From positions 62,001-126,000 of the forward strand of contig VXRN01000015.1 of NCBI GenBank assembly GCA_009838465.1: a stretch of 64,000 bases of DNA. The letters run 5' to 3'. The notes under the pieces are model-generated. The model worked only from the letters and a program-made list of their open reading frames with translations, had not been told where the DNA came from and did no database searches. A program made the translations under genes and the position numbers. Shown piece by piece: positions 1-8,591 of the stretch; the stretch's first letter is position 1; every line of letters begins with the position of its first letter. The DNA is from Dehalococcoidia bacterium. Its GTDB lineage: Bacteria > Chloroflexota > Dehalococcoidia > Lucifugimonadales > UBA1123.

Positions 1-1586
1 TCGGACACGGTTTCCAGGATGGCCCCCGTATCCGAGTCCACCAGCGTATAGAACGCACCGGACGCCGAGCGTATGTTGACGCGCTCCGCCGGATACGTGA
101 CCTCCGGCAGCAGGTGCCAGCGCGAATGCCGGACGTGGAGGTACTCATCCTCGATTAGCTCATCCGCGTACCAAAGAAGTTCAGGCCCGAAGAACTCGGT
201 GTCGTTCATCGTGAGCGGCGCTTCATACGCCGCGCAGATCAGGTGCGGCTTCATGATGTACGGGTTGGCCGGAGATATGCGGGCGCTTTCGTGACTCTTG
301 CCGAAGAATGATTCTGGATGTCGCATAAGATACTGGTCGAGCGGGTTGTTGTTGGCGACCATGACGCTGAGCGAGCGTTCACCGCCCCGACCGCTGCGAC
401 CTGCCTGCTGCCACGCGCTCGCGATGGTGCCCGGGTATCCGGTTAATATCGTCGCGTCCAGGTTGCCCACGTCAACGCCGAGCTCCATCGCATTGGTCGT
501 GGAGAGTCCGAGCAGCCTGCCCTCGAACAGATCCCTTTCGATGCGCCGCCTGTCCTCGGGCAGGTAGCTGGCACGGTAGGGAGATATGCGCTTGGCCACG
601 ATTGGATGCGTCAGCTTGAGCTGGTCGCGTGCGTAAACGTGTATCAGCTCTGCCTGTCTTCTGCTGCGGACGAAGGTCATCGTGCGCGTATGACGCTTCA
701 GCAGTTCGGCGAACACCTGTGTAGCCTCCGAATTGGTCGAGCGGCGCGAGCCGTCCGCCAGGTCTATCATCGGCGGATTCCACAGGACGAAGTCCTTGCC
801 GCCGTAGGGCGAGCCGTCGTCCTCGACTACATCGAACGGCTCTCCGACCAGCCTCTCTGCGTGCTCACCCGGGTTGGCTATCGTCGCCGAGCACAGGATG
901 AACTGCGGACTGCTGCCCACCAGCCGGCACAGTCGCCTGAGCCTTCTCATAACGTTCGCCACGTGCGTCCCGAACACGCCCCTATATACATGGGCTTCGT
1001 CCAACACGACGTACTTCAGCCCGCGCAGCGTCCGATACCAGGCACGATGGTTGGGCAGAATCCCCAAGTGCAGCATATCCGGGTTGGTTATGACGATGTT
1101 GGAGCTTCGCCGGATTGTGGCCCTGTCCGGCCTGGGCGTGTCTCCGTCGAAGATAGCGTGCCTGATGCCGCGCGGACCGTCGGACGCCGGCATCAGCTCG
1201 GCGAGCTTCTTTTCCTGATCCTGTGATAGCGCCTTCGTCGGGTACAGGTACAGCGCGCGCGACGTGCGGTCTTCCAGCAGCGCTTCCAGCACCGGCAGGT
1301 TGTAGCACATACTCTTGCCGCTCGCCGCCGGGGTCGCGACTATGACGTTCTTGCCGTCCCGCAGTTTCTCCACCGCCTCTGCCTGGTGCGTATAGAGTCC
1401 GGAGACGCCCATGTCCTCCAGACTCTGTACGAGACGCGCGTCGAGCGGTGGATCGAGGTCGCGCGTCCGCGCCTCCCTGGATGGCACCTGCTCCACGTGG
1501 ACGATCTGCTCCTGGTACCAGAGCAGACTCTGGATGTGTCTGAGGAAGTCGGCGGTGTCCATTTCGCCATTGTACACTCCGAACAT
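1..1586 (-). CDS. DEAD/DEAH-box helicase, YprA/Hrq1-like (3' end beyond the window)
   Basis: The minus-strand frame is open from an ATG at 1586 to the window edge, giving about 528 residues. Superfamily 2 helicase motifs appear in order: a Walker A variant ATPAASGKS (residues 84-92), DEAH (196-199), SAT (about 233-235), and further on the strand-release motif ending QAGRSGRGG. The arrangement resembles YprA/Hrq1 ATP-dependent 3'-5' helicases, which usually continue into a DUF1998 zinc-binding region; that part would lie left of the window. The frame is intact, so this is not a broken gene. The next upstream codons run back to a TAA about 45 bases away without another ATG. Its exact substrate cannot be told from sequence; a repair role is only the family expectation. 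Confidence 0.9.
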   Translation of the reverse strand, partial: MFGVYNGEMDTADFLRHIQSLLWYQEQIVHVEQVPSREARTRDLDPPLDARLVQSLEDMGVSGLYTHQAEAVEKLRDGKNVIVATPAASGKSMCYNLPVLEALLEDRTSRALYLYPTKALSQDQEKKLAELMPASDGPRGIRHAIFDGDTPRPDRATIRRSSNIVITNPDMLHLGILPNHRAWYRTLRGLKYVVLDEAHVYRGVFGTHVANVMRRLRRLCRLVGSSPQFILCSATIANPGEHAERLVGEPFDVVEDDGSPYGGKDFVLWNPPMIDLADGSRRSTNSEATQVFAELLKRHTRTMTFVRSRRQAELIHVYARDQLKLTHPIVAKRISPYRASYLPEDRRRIERDLFEGRLLGLSTTNAMELGVDVGNLDATILTGYPGTIASAWQQAGRSGRGGERSLSVMVANNNPLDQYLMRHPESFFGKSHESARISPANPYIMKPHLICAAYEAPLTMNDTEFFGPELLWYADELIEDEYLHVRHSRWHLLPEVTYPAERVNIRSASGAFYTLVDSDTGAILETVS

Positions 1587-1659
1587 ATCATCGGCGAATA
1601 TGGCGGCCAGGCTAGATGCTGTACCAATTTAGTCGGCGCTGCCTGTGGCGAGAGAATTC

Positions 1660-1702
1660 CCTTCCCCCTTGATGGGGGAAGGCTAGGATGGGGGTGACTC
1701 CC
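1660..1702. repeat. short interspersed palindromic repeat, copy 1
   Basis: A CCTTCCCC..GGGGAAGG hairpin is followed by a TAGGATGGGGGTGACT tail. The copy at 4351-4392 is nearly identical, and related copies in the opposite orientation lie at 36038-36075, 37242-37280 and 40688-40727. It sits in the gap between the helicase and the anion transporter. It codes for nothing and looks like a REP-type element. Confidence 0.7.
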
Positions 1703-1758
1703 TACCGACCAAACTGATACAGGTTCGCTTGGCTATCAAGGATTTCGGCTGGCGTCCC

Positions 1759-3180
1759 CTACCTCACAAGCGGCTCACCCACCAGATTCCAGTACGGGAG
1801 AGTGAGGAATACTACACCGAGGGCTACAACCGTCATTATCAGTCCGAAACGGATAACCTCGCTTGCCTTGACCGCCGCGCGCTCGAATATGAACACGCCC
1901 GACGTGGAGCCGGCGGGATAATAGACGGGTGTGTCTCCGATTACTACTATCGCCATTCCGCATACCAGCGGGTTCAGACCCACCGCTTCGCCCGCCGCCA
2001 TCGCTACCGGAATCACCAGCGCCAGATAGCCCGCGATGTTCGGCAGCATCGCGCGGACTAAGGCGGCGCAGCAGCAGAGCGCGAGAAGAAACAGCGCCGG
2101 GTTCTCGCTCAGTCCGCCAATCCAGCCAACGAGGCTGCTGGAGAACCACCCGGCGGCTCCGCTGCCAACCAGTGCGTGGGCAAGGGACAGAGTAGAAGCG
2201 ATGACGATGAAATTACCCCAACCCAGCCCCTGCTCCAAATCTCTCCAATTCAGTACCCCGATACCCGGCATGAGTATCATACAGAGAGCTATCAGCGCGG
2301 GAACCGCCGGATGCAGCCCGTGAGCGAAGTCGGTAAACCAGAGCAGCGCGGTCAGCAGTGCTATGGCTCCCGCGCGTACTTCGACCGCGGTGATAGGTCC
2401 CGCTTCCAGGAAATGGGAGTCTGCATCCACCTGTACTCTGAACCCGGAGCGGTAGAGCAGGAACAGCAGCGCACCCCCGATGATAAGGCTGGCGTAGAAA
2501 GGGACACTCATCAGCACGAACCATCTTCCCCAGGAGAAGTCCCCCAGCAGCCCGGAAGCCACCACCGGGGTGACTCCACCAGCCAGCAGGGCCGTCGAAC
2601 CCAGCCGGTTCAGCGAGCCCAGAGCCATCATCACCGCCTTGTGAAAAGCGTGATCTTGGGAGATATTCCAGCGCTCCATCACTTGCTCATAAATGTGTAC
2701 GAGTATGGCTCCCCGCGTGCTGGCGGACGGAAGAGCGAACGTCAAAGCGGCGAATGAGAAGAGCATCTGGACATACAGAAGAAGCGGGCTGCCTCCCGCG
2801 CCGCGCATCAGGAAGATAGATACCCGCTCCGCCAGGCCTGAGCGGTGTACCGCCATGCCCAGCGTCAGGATGCCAATGAGAAAGTAGGCCACAGGCTGAG
2901 AGAATCCGTACAGGGCCGCTCCGACATCCGACACGCCGCCGACCAGTATCAGCAGGACGATACCGACAATCCCCGTGACCGCGATGTGAAGCGCCTCCGT
3001 GGCCCACAGGACGACGGCCAGGCCCATCACCGCCAGCGCGGCCTGGCCCTGCGGCGTCAGTCCCGCAGGAGTGGGAAGCAGCATAAGCGCGGCGAAGACC
3101 ACAGCGGGGGCCAAGACCCTGAGAGCGGTCGTAACCGCCCTGTGCGCGTCGGATTCGGATGAGTGGGGACCTACGGACAT
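1759..3180 (-). CDS. SLC13/DASS-family anion symporter
   Basis: The 473-residue protein is almost entirely hydrophobic, with about 12 predicted membrane segments, and matches the divalent anion:sodium symporter family (citrate, dicarboxylate or sulfate transport) in length and layout. Features typical of the family include an N-terminal stretch with ATEALHIAVTG and a late GDTPVYYPAGS segment in the second half-repeat region. The ATG at 3180 is the natural start. The product should sit in the inner membrane and import an anionic substrate with sodium; the substrate cannot be assigned. It lies 12 bases from the DUF503 gene upstream on the same strand, so the two may be co-transcribed. Confidence 0.85.
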   Translation of the reverse strand: MSVGPHSSESDAHRAVTTALRVLAPAVVFAALMLLPTPAGLTPQGQAALAVMGLAVVLWATEALHIAVTGIVGIVLLILVGGVSDVGAALYGFSQPVAYFLIGILTLGMAVHRSGLAERVSIFLMRGAGGSPLLLYVQMLFSFAALTFALPSASTRGAILVHIYEQVMERWNISQDHAFHKAVMMALGSLNRLGSTALLAGGVTPVVASGLLGDFSWGRWFVLMSVPFYASLIIGGALLFLLYRSGFRVQVDADSHFLEAGPITAVEVRAGAIALLTALLWFTDFAHGLHPAVPALIALCMILMPGIGVLNWRDLEQGLGWGNFIVIASTLSLAHALVGSGAAGWFSSSLVGWIGGLSENPALFLLALCCCAALVRAMLPNIAGYLALVIPVAMAAGEAVGLNPLVCGMAIVVIGDTPVYYPAGSTSGVFIFERAAVKASEVIRFGLIMTVVALGVVFLTLPYWNLVGEPLVR

Positions 3181-3192
3181 TTGGATAGAAAC

Positions 3193-3504
3193 CTAGAACC
3201 CGATAACGTCCACTTCACGATCCACTACCTCGGCGTCAGGGCGTTCGGACTCGATGAATTCCACGACCCGATCAATCATCTGTGAGGCGTGGACAGCGCT
3301 GTTGGACACGCACACGATACCCAGCGAAAGGATCTGCCAGGCATCGTTCATCTCCACTTCTGCTATGGAGGCGTTGAACTTGCTCCCCACGCGCTGGCGC
3401 AGCGAGTTTACCACGCGCCGCTTGTCCTTCAGACTGCGGCAGTGAGGTATGCGAAGGGTAATCCTGGCCGCGCCGATGTTCACGTTTAAGACGCCGACTC
3501 CCAT
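3193..3504 (-). CDS. DUF503 (YlxP-like) protein
   Basis: A 103-residue protein beginning MGVGVLNVNI and carrying the family hallmark SLKDKRRVVNSLRQRV, followed by an acidic VEMNDAWQ segment. This matches DUF503, a small ferredoxin-fold family often found near translation or ribosome-maturation genes; its molecular role is not firmly known. I chose the ATG at 3504, because a longer reading to 3570 adds 22 residues that do not fit the family. It is divergent from the hpt gene, with 79 bases between the two starts. Confidence 0.8.
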   Translation of the reverse strand: MGVGVLNVNIGAARITLRIPHCRSLKDKRRVVNSLRQRVGSKFNASIAEVEMNDAWQILSLGIVCVSNSAVHASQMIDRVVEFIESERPDAEVVDREVDVIGF

Positions 3505-3583
3505 AACACTGTGCGACTTCCAGCCATTATAATGGGGCGGAAACGCTCGTGCAGGATACAAGAGGAACAAGGAGAGTCAGTCC

Positions 3584-4108
3584 GTGACTCTGGGCAAGGT
3601 ACTGGTGTCGGAGAGAGACATCGCTCAGGCGGTAGAGCGGGTAGTCGAGGAGATAACCCAAGACTACGGCGATGGCGACCTTCTTCTGGTCGGCGTGATG
3701 GATGGCGCGGTCTGCTTTCTCGCTGACCTGATGCGCGCCTTTCCTCGCTCAGTCGAGATGACCACCATCCGCGCGACCAGCTACGAAGGGACGGAGTCCC
3801 TCGGTGAATTGACCGTGAACAATCTTCCGACACCCGAGCAAATACGGGGCAGGCACGTTCTGATCGTAGAAGACATCGTGGATACCGGCGCGACCGTATC
3901 CGTCCTGGCCCAGAAGATAGAAGCCCTCGGCGCAACCTCGGTGAACGTGTGCGCCCTGCTGAACAAGCCCTCCCGCAGAGAGCATGACGTAGAGACCGCC
4001 TACATCTGCTTCGATGTACCCGATGTCTTCGTCGTCGGCTACGGACTTGACTACAACGGCGAATTCAGAAACCTGCGCGAAGTGAGAGAACTGAGCAACG
4101 TCGAATGA
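3584..4108 (+). CDS. hpt: hypoxanthine phosphoribosyltransferase
   Basis: The 174-residue protein contains the PRPP-binding signature VLIVEDIVDTGATV in its centre and the KPSRRE and late GYGLDYN elements of bacterial Hpt enzymes. The enzyme joins hypoxanthine (and often guanine) to PRPP to make IMP or GMP in purine salvage in the cytoplasm. The start is a GTG at 3584, supported by a Shine-Dalgarno AAGGAG about nine bases upstream. Length agrees with the family (about 175-185 residues). It is transcribed alone. Confidence 0.92.
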   Translation: MTLGKVLVSERDIAQAVERVVEEITQDYGDGDLLLVGVMDGAVCFLADLMRAFPRSVEMTTIRATSYEGTESLGELTVNNLPTPEQIRGRHVLIVEDIVDTGATVSVLAQKIEALGATSVNVCALLNKPSRREHDVETAYICFDVPDVFVVGYGLDYNGEFRNLREVRELSNVE

Positions 4109-4138
4109 TCCAGCGCGCCACGCATACGCCAATAAAGC

Positions 4139-4247
4139 AAATGTCCCAAGTAATCTCACCTTCTGAACTCTGTCTCCCGCGCCGCCTGCGGCGAACCGCC
4201 TGCCACCCGTTCGACTAAGCCATCAGGCCCAACCACTTGGGACATTT
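4139..4247. repeat. 109-base element bounded by perfect 13-base inverted repeats
   Basis: AAATGTCCCAAGT at 4139-4151 is exactly reverse-complemented by ACTTGGGACATTT at 4235-4247. The 83 bases between include a CGCCGC/GCGGCG palindrome. It could be a miniature transposable element or a large stem-loop. No transposase is linked to it and no second copy was found in the window. Confidence 0.55.
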
Positions 4248-4350
4248 ACTACTCTACACCCGATTGTGGACTTTGTCAAGCCTTTTTCCAGAAATGAGAA
4301 AATTTCAGCGGTCCCTTCTTTCTCTGGGCTCACAAGGGTAGGCAAAAGTC

Positions 4351-4392
4351 CCTTCCCCATTGACGGGGGAAGGTTAGGATGGGGGTGACTCC
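4351..4392. repeat. short interspersed palindromic repeat, copy 2
   Basis: CCTTCCCC..GGGGAAGG hairpin followed by TTAGGATGGGGGTGACT. It is nearly identical to 1660-1702, including the trailing ACTCC. Confidence 0.7.
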
Positions 4393-4435
4393 ACTAATCC
4401 AAGTTCAATGCCTACCCCTCTTAGCTCTCTCTGGG

Positions 4436-4954
4436 TTAGGGTGACGAACCACTTTTGTGATGCTTCCTCGGCGAAGGCGCCTTCAGCCAGGCCTCGTAGT
4501 TTTCGCGCATATACTGGATGTGTTCGGGGACGTGAGCCGTGTACACGTCAAGCCAGTCGTCCAGGGTCATGTCCCCGTTCTCAGGGTGGTACGCGCTGTG
4601 GGTCCATGCCTCTTCCGGCAGAGATTTGATGAGGGTGTAGGTCTTCCGACGGAGCCACTTGAAGAGCGCCAGCGTGTCTTCGACGTCTTGATCGTGATAA
4701 CGCAGCGAATCGGCCCACACGTTCTCGTCATACGCCATTAGGTCCTTGCCCGGCTCGGCGACCAGACGCCTACAACGGATGTAGCTGTTGACCTCGCTGT
4801 CGGCGATGTGAATCAGATGCTCATGGACGCTCCAGCAGCCGTGTTCGTCCCTGAATCGCCACATCTCTGTAGGCAAAGACTCCAGAGCAGCAACGAGTCT
4901 TTCGTAGTCGCTGCCGTAGGACTCTACCTTTTCTGCGCGCTGCTGCGGGGTCAT
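4436..4954 (-). CDS. DinB-like (DinB_2) putative metal-dependent protein
   Basis: The 172-residue protein has the four-helix DinB/YfiT arrangement: the first conserved histidine cluster in WSVHEHLIHIADSE near residue 40 and the last pair in AHVPEHI near the C-terminus, the usual metal-binding triad of the fold. Such proteins are often thiol- or metal-dependent transferases; the function here is unknown. I chose the ATG at 4954 because it has a GGAGAA site a few bases upstream and avoids overlap with the hydrolase gene at 4987. The two genes are probably one operon. Confidence 0.8.
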   Translation of the reverse strand: MTPQQRAEKVESYGSDYERLVAALESLPTEMWRFRDEHGCWSVHEHLIHIADSEVNSYIRCRRLVAEPGKDLMAYDENVWADSLRYHDQDVEDTLALFKWLRRKTYTLIKSLPEEAWTHSAYHPENGDMTLDDWLDVYTAHVPEHIQYMRENYEAWLKAPSPRKHHKSGSSP

Positions 4955-4986
4955 TGTGTTCTCCGCGTTTTTGATCTGTCTTACAT

Positions 4987-5772
4987 TTACTCGCGGCGGT
5001 GTTTGAAGTGGTATTCGCCCGTCATGGGAAACGAGCGTTTGAAACGGCGGGGTATGCTGCCGAAGAAGTCGCCCCAAGTAGGCGGCTCCGGGTGGGACTC
5101 GAGTAGCTGGCCGAGGACGTGGCTGCCGCCTTCAAGCATCGGGGAACCGTGCCCTCCGAACAGGCCCTCGAACTCGAATTCCGACAGTCGCTTTAAGGAC
5201 CGGACGTAGCTGTCGCGGTCATATCCGGGAAATGGGACCGACCGGCTGATTTGCCTGCCGTCGCTGAAGATAGTGTCTCCTGAGAACAGGACCTTGCTCT
5301 CTTCGAGAAGGAAGCACACACTGCCGCGAGTGTGTCCGGGGGTATGTATTACTCTGACCCCGCCATGAATGGGCAGTACGTCGCCGTCTTCCACCAGCGT
5401 GCCCACGTCCACGCGGCTGAAGCCGGGTATCGGAGACGTCACCTTGCCGAGAAGTCCCGTATATCCGAGCGCGAGGCGGTTTCGATCCAGCCGGACAGTG
5501 TCCGCCCTGTGAACCACCACAGAGGCGCCCGTCGCCTTTGCCAGCACGGAGGTCATGCCTGTGTGGTCGGGATGGCTGTGGGTTATCAATATATGGCGTA
5601 GTTCGTCCTCGTGTCTGCCGATTGAGCGGATGTACTTCGGGACTCTGTTCGGACGCGAGGGCAGGCCGGAGTCCACGAGAGTCAGGGTCTCACCAACTAT
5701 CAGGTAAATCCTGGACCATCTGGCGCTTGGGATCAAATGTATGCCTGGAGATACTTCCACACGCTTCCTCAC
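4987..5772 (-). CDS. metallo-beta-lactamase-fold hydrolase
   Basis: The 261-residue protein carries the zinc-binding motif THSHPDHTG (HxHxDH) near residue 65, a later histidine in IHTPGHTRGS, an aspartate in FSGDTIF and a terminal histidine in GGHGSP. This is the full ligand set of glyoxalase II-like MBL hydrolases. The enzyme probably hydrolyses a thioester or ester in the cytoplasm; the substrate is unknown. The start is a GTG at 5772. The DinB-like gene follows on the same strand. Confidence 0.88.
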   Translation of the reverse strand: MRKRVEVSPGIHLIPSARWSRIYLIVGETLTLVDSGLPSRPNRVPKYIRSIGRHEDELRHILITHSHPDHTGMTSVLAKATGASVVVHRADTVRLDRNRLALGYTGLLGKVTSPIPGFSRVDVGTLVEDGDVLPIHGGVRVIHTPGHTRGSVCFLLEESKVLFSGDTIFSDGRQISRSVPFPGYDRDSYVRSLKRLSEFEFEGLFGGHGSPMLEGGSHVLGQLLESHPEPPTWGDFFGSIPRRFKRSFPMTGEYHFKHRRE

Positions 5773-5898
5773 CGATACTGTTCCGCCATTGAGGGTAGCA
5801 TCTGCGAGCGCCTCTATTCAAAGAGGTTGTAAGGGGAAAAGGCCGCGCGTAGAATTGGGAATAATCCAAGGACGATATTGAATATAGGAGCGTTGCTA

Positions 5899-6744
5899 AT
5901 GAACATCGGCATTTCGACTTTCCCGACCGACTACTCGGTTGACATAGCGGTACTTGCGAAGAGGGCCGAGGAGATCGGTTTCGAGTCGCTTTGGGTGCCC
6001 GAGCACCCGATTCTGCCGGTGAATGCGAGTTCACCCTGGCCAGGCTCGGCGGACGGCGTTATTCCGAAGGTGTACGCGGACATCGTGGACCCGTTCGTCG
6101 CGCTCGGCAGGGCGTCGGCGGTTACGAGCACAATGAAGCTGGGGACGGGCATCTGCCTGGTGCCGGAGCGCAACCCGCTGCTGCTGGCCAAGGAGGTCGC
6201 CACTCTGGACATGTACTCCGGCGGCAGGTTCCTGTTCGGAATCGGAGCGGGCTGGCATAAAGAGGAGACCGAGATCATGGGCGGCGACTTCCCTCACCGC
6301 TGGACGCAGACTAAGGAGTCGGTGCTTGCTATGAAGTCGCTCTGGACCGAGGTGGAGAGCGAGTATCACGGTAACTACTACGACTTTCCGCCCGTGTACT
6401 CGTTCCCCAGGCCGACCCAGCGTCCGCATCCGCCGGTCTATTTGGGTGGGATGGCGCGTAACGTATTCAAGCGCGTGGTGGAGTGGGGTGACGGCTGGAT
6501 GCCCAACCGAGTCACGCCCGATGACATCAGCGCGGGGAGGCAGAAGCTGAACGAACTGGCGTCCGAGGCGGGTAGAGACCCGGAGTCCATAAACATCTCG
6601 GTATTCGGCCAGCCCGCGGACTGCGACCTGGTATCTGCGCTGTTCGAGGCGGGAGCGGACCGTGTGATGATACGAGTGGAGACGGCTGAGCAGGACGCCA
6701 CCTTTGCCCAACTCGATCAGATAGCGGAGGAGGTTCTGTCCTAG
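5899..6744 (+). CDS. LLM-class (luciferase-like) F420/FMN-dependent oxidoreductase
   Basis: A 281-residue TIM-barrel protein of the luciferase-like family. It begins MNIGISTFPTDYSVD and contains the family features ESLWVPEH, a GIGAGWHKEE phosphate-binding turn near residue 120 and HPPVYLGGMA. It resembles the F420-dependent subgroup, but the cofactor (F420 or FMN) is not certain from sequence. I start it at the ATG 5899, which has AGGAG at 5886-5890, rather than at the TTG seven codons earlier. Its stop overlaps by four bases the stop of the convergent related gene on the other strand. Confidence 0.87.
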   Translation: MNIGISTFPTDYSVDIAVLAKRAEEIGFESLWVPEHPILPVNASSPWPGSADGVIPKVYADIVDPFVALGRASAVTSTMKLGTGICLVPERNPLLLAKEVATLDMYSGGRFLFGIGAGWHKEETEIMGGDFPHRWTQTKESVLAMKSLWTEVESEYHGNYYDFPPVYSFPRPTQRPHPPVYLGGMARNVFKRVVEWGDGWMPNRVTPDDISAGRQKLNELASEAGRDPESINISVFGQPADCDLVSALFEAGADRVMIRVETAEQDATFAQLDQIAEEVLS

Positions 6745-7778
6745 CCGCTGAAGCGCGGCATCACCCTCTCACCAAATAGCCGTATGGAGTTCTGGACGCC
6801 GACCGTGTCCATCTCGCCGATGTTCATCTTCATCATCAGGTTGCGCACGCCGACGTCACGCAGTTCGGCTATCTGCTCCGCAACCTGCTCCGGAGTCCCG
6901 ATGATGCACGCCCTCTCGAAATCCTCGCCAGCGGGCAGGGGCTTGGTCGGGTCAAGCGGTGGGAATCCTTCCGGATTGTAGATCTCGCGCGCCTCGCGGA
7001 AATGCTTGCGCTCCCTGTGGAAGCCGGGCTCGCACAGTTCCCGGGCGCGTTCGTAGGTCTCCGCGACGAATACGTTTTTGGAGAACCAGCACTGATCCAG
7101 GGTAGTCTCGATTGTGTCCTCGTCGAAACCCGACTTTGCCATTTCATCCCTGTACCCGGTCATGCGCGACACGAATACCTCCGGCTCCTGTACTCCCATC
7201 AGGATTGGACGGCCTATACGTCCCATCGCAAGGGTGGACGCTTCGCTTATGCAGGCGCGCACCAGTGGCGGGTGGGGCTTCTGGAAGGGCTGCGGCCTTA
7301 GCTGCGGGAATTCTACGTCCCAGAATCTGCCCTTGTGTCGCACGTTATCCGTGGTCCACGACTTCACGAGCAGTTCTTCGGCCTCTGCCAGCCTGTCCGG
7401 GCCTTCGTCCATCGGAATGCCGAAGCCCATGTATTCATAGGTATTGAAGGCGGACCCGCGTCCGACGCCCACGATGAGCCTTCCTCGACTCAGGTTGTCC
7501 AGCAGCGCGGTCTGTGCCGCGAGCCTTACCGGATGATGGAACGCCATCTCGACCACCGCGAAACCGATCTTGATTCGCGTGGTCCTGGACGCGACCGCCG
7601 CGCCGAAGACGAGTGGGTCCACGTAGGCGCACGCACCGTCGAAGTGGTGTTCGGTGAGCCACGCTGCCTCAAACCCCATATTGTCTTGGAGTTCTATTTC
7701 GGCCAGTGTGCCGGCGATCACGGCGGCGTCTTTGCCGGGTTCATGACTTACCGGAAACACCATCGAGCCGAATCGCAT
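6741..7778 (-). CDS. LLM-class flavin-dependent oxidoreductase
   Basis: The 345-residue protein is a bacterial-luciferase-like monooxygenase: AAWLTEHHFDG near residue 40, LLDNLSRGRLIVGVGRGS near residue 95 and PPLVRACIS about residue 175 are characteristic. It probably oxidises an organic substrate with reduced flavin and oxygen; the substrate is unknown. It lies 17 bases downstream of the amino-acid transporter ATPase gene on the same strand, so it may be the last gene of that operon. It is a different subgroup from its convergent neighbour. Confidence 0.87.
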   Translation of the reverse strand: MRFGSMVFPVSHEPGKDAAVIAGTLAEIELQDNMGFEAAWLTEHHFDGACAYVDPLVFGAAVASRTTRIKIGFAVVEMAFHHPVRLAAQTALLDNLSRGRLIVGVGRGSAFNTYEYMGFGIPMDEGPDRLAEAEELLVKSWTTDNVRHKGRFWDVEFPQLRPQPFQKPHPPLVRACISEASTLAMGRIGRPILMGVQEPEVFVSRMTGYRDEMAKSGFDEDTIETTLDQCWFSKNVFVAETYERARELCEPGFHRERKHFREAREIYNPEGFPPLDPTKPLPAGEDFERACIIGTPEQVAEQIAELRDVGVRNLMMKMNIGEMDTVGVQNSIRLFGERVMPRFSG

Positions 7779-7795
7779 AGATTTCTCCCAACTGC

Positions 7796-8554
7796 CTATA
7801 GTATCTGCGACAGGAACAGCTTCGTGCGGTCGCTTTGCGGATCCTCGAAAATCTGCTCCGGCGGACCTTCCTCGACGATAATGCCTTCGTCGAACATGAT
7901 CATGCGGTCGGCGACCTCGCGGGCGAAGCCCATCTCGTGCGTGACGACGACCATCGTCATGCCCGACCTGGCCAGTTCCTGCATCACGTCGAGCACTTCC
8001 TTGATCATCTCCGGGTCTAGCGCCGAGGTCGGCTCGTCGAAGAGCATGATGTTGGGCTGCATGGCGAGAGCGCGAGCTATAGCTACACGCTGCTGCTGAC
8101 CGCCCGAAAGTTCGGCAGGGTATTTCTCGGCTTGCTCGGATATTCCCACGCGCTCGAGGAGTTGGTGTGCTACACCGTCGGCCTCGTCGCTCGGCATCCT
8201 CCTGACCTGCGTGGGCCCCAGCGTGATATTTCTCAGAACGCTGAGGTGCGGGAACAGGTTGAAGGACTGGAATACCATGCCCACGTCCCTGCGTATGGCG
8301 TTGATGTTCCTGATGTCATTGGTAAGCTCTATGCCGTCTATGATTATCTGGCCCTGCTGGTGTTCCTCCAGCCGGTTGAGCATTCTGATGAATGTGGATT
8401 TGCCCGAACCCGAAGGCCCGAACACCACGACCACCTGCCCCTTGTAGATCTCGGTGGATATGCCCCTGATAACGTGGAAGTCGCCAAACCACTTATGTAC
8501 GTCCCGGCAGACGATGATGCTCTCGGACTCCGCTTGTGTCCCATTGGCAGTCAT
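7796..8554 (-). CDS. aapP: polar amino-acid ABC transporter ATP-binding protein
   Basis: A 252-residue ABC ATPase of the GlnQ/AapP type: Walker [10 protein letters not shown] near residue 45, Q-loop [10 protein letters not shown], signature [15 protein letters not shown] and Walker [13 protein letters not shown], ending in the usual H-loop VTHEMGFA. It powers the transporter encoded by the two permease genes and the binding-protein gene upstream. Length and motif spacing are normal for the family. The order binding protein, permease, permease, ATPase is that of the aapJQMP general amino-acid system. Confidence 0.92.
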   Translation of the reverse strand: MTANGTQAESESIIVCRDVHKWFGDFHVIRGISTEIYKGQVVVVFGPSGSGKSTFIRMLNRLEEHQQGQIIIDGIELTNDIRNINAIRRDVGMVFQSFNLFPHLSVLRNITLGPTQVRRMPSDEADGVAHQLLERVGISEQAEKYPAELSGGQQQRVAIARALAMQPNIMLFDEPTSALDPEMIKEVLDVMQELARSGMTMVVVTHEMGFAREVADRMIMFDEGIIVEEGPPEQIFEDPQSDRTKLFLSQIL

Positions 8555-8591
8555 AGCGCAACCTCTCTTAAACTCATTGACTCATACGGGG

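Larger units (their letters stand above)
4109..4435. other. 327-base gap with two repeat elements, no gene
   Basis: No credible reading frame was found. The gap holds a perfect 13-base inverted repeat (4139-4151 and 4235-4247) and a second copy of the palindromic interspersed repeat (4351-4392). The stretch 4248-4320 is relatively AT-rich. Confidence 0.7.

Noticed and set aside
472-1627. Several short reading frames in the first 1.6 kb on both strands
   Set aside because: They lie in other phases of one continuous helicase frame (1-1586, minus) that has all its motifs in order.
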